Of a DNA stretch of 6,470 bases, positions 6,453 to 6,470 are shown piece by piece; within the stretch, counting starts at the first letter, position 1; every line of letters starts with the position of its first letter. The DNA comes from Mucilaginibacter sp. UBA4741 (GTDB taxonomy: Bacteria; Bacteroidota; Bacteroidia; Sphingobacteriales; Sphingobacteriaceae), in NCBI GenBank assembly GCA_002403905.1, contig DHIR01000235.1:1-6470 (forward strand), in the 5' to 3' direction. The notes under the pieces are model-generated. The model worked only from the letters and a program-made list of their open reading frames with translations. It searched no databases and was not told the origin of the DNA. The translations under genes were made by a program, and so were the position numbers.

Positions 6453-6470
6453 GACAATTATAGACTTCCG

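Overview
The window looks like an assembled contig piece from a Bacteroidota bacterium, most likely Sphingobacteriaceae (Mucilaginibacter/Pedobacter-like). That placement is inferred from moderate GC, starts without Shine-Dalgarno sequences, TAnnTTTG-type -7 promoter elements, and the style of the M1 peptidase and Tex proteins. No alignment was run. The first 20 bases are not biological: they match the end of the Nextera/Tn5 transposase adapter at 19 of 20 positions, so base 1 is a sequencing-library artefact at a contig edge.

Layout: (1) 1-20, residual adapter. (2) 22-243 (+), the 3' end of an AT-rich unknown gene whose apparent start codon lies inside the adapter. (3) 244-402, a short non-coding gap with an imperfect GC-rich hairpin. 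(4) 1431-403 (-), an accessory cluster of three small genes: a protein built from two antitoxin-like helical modules, then a DUF433 antitoxin and a DUF5615 PIN-like toxin joined by a 1-nt TAATG overlap. (5) 1432-1560, a divergent intergenic region with a -7 element facing the minus-strand cluster and a perfect 20-bp palindrome, probably an operator. (6) 1561-3435 (+), a secreted M1-family zinc metallopeptidase, followed 41 nt later by a DUF1801/YdhG-like protein (3477-3851, +). (7) 4060-3857 (-), a two-helix small membrane protein whose helices share an identical heptapeptide. (8) 4182-6452 (+), a complete tex gene.

The genes do not form one pathway. Tex and the M1 peptidase are housekeeping-type genes, and the toxin-antitoxin cluster with the neighbouring AT-rich fragment is the accessory part. 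I found no convincing new multi-gene system. The best leads are the operator-like palindrome, the double-module antitoxin-like protein with no toxin of its own, and the internally repeated membrane protein. No rRNA, tRNA, CRISPR array, insertion sequence or riboswitch was seen, and no intergenic gap exceeds 160 bases.
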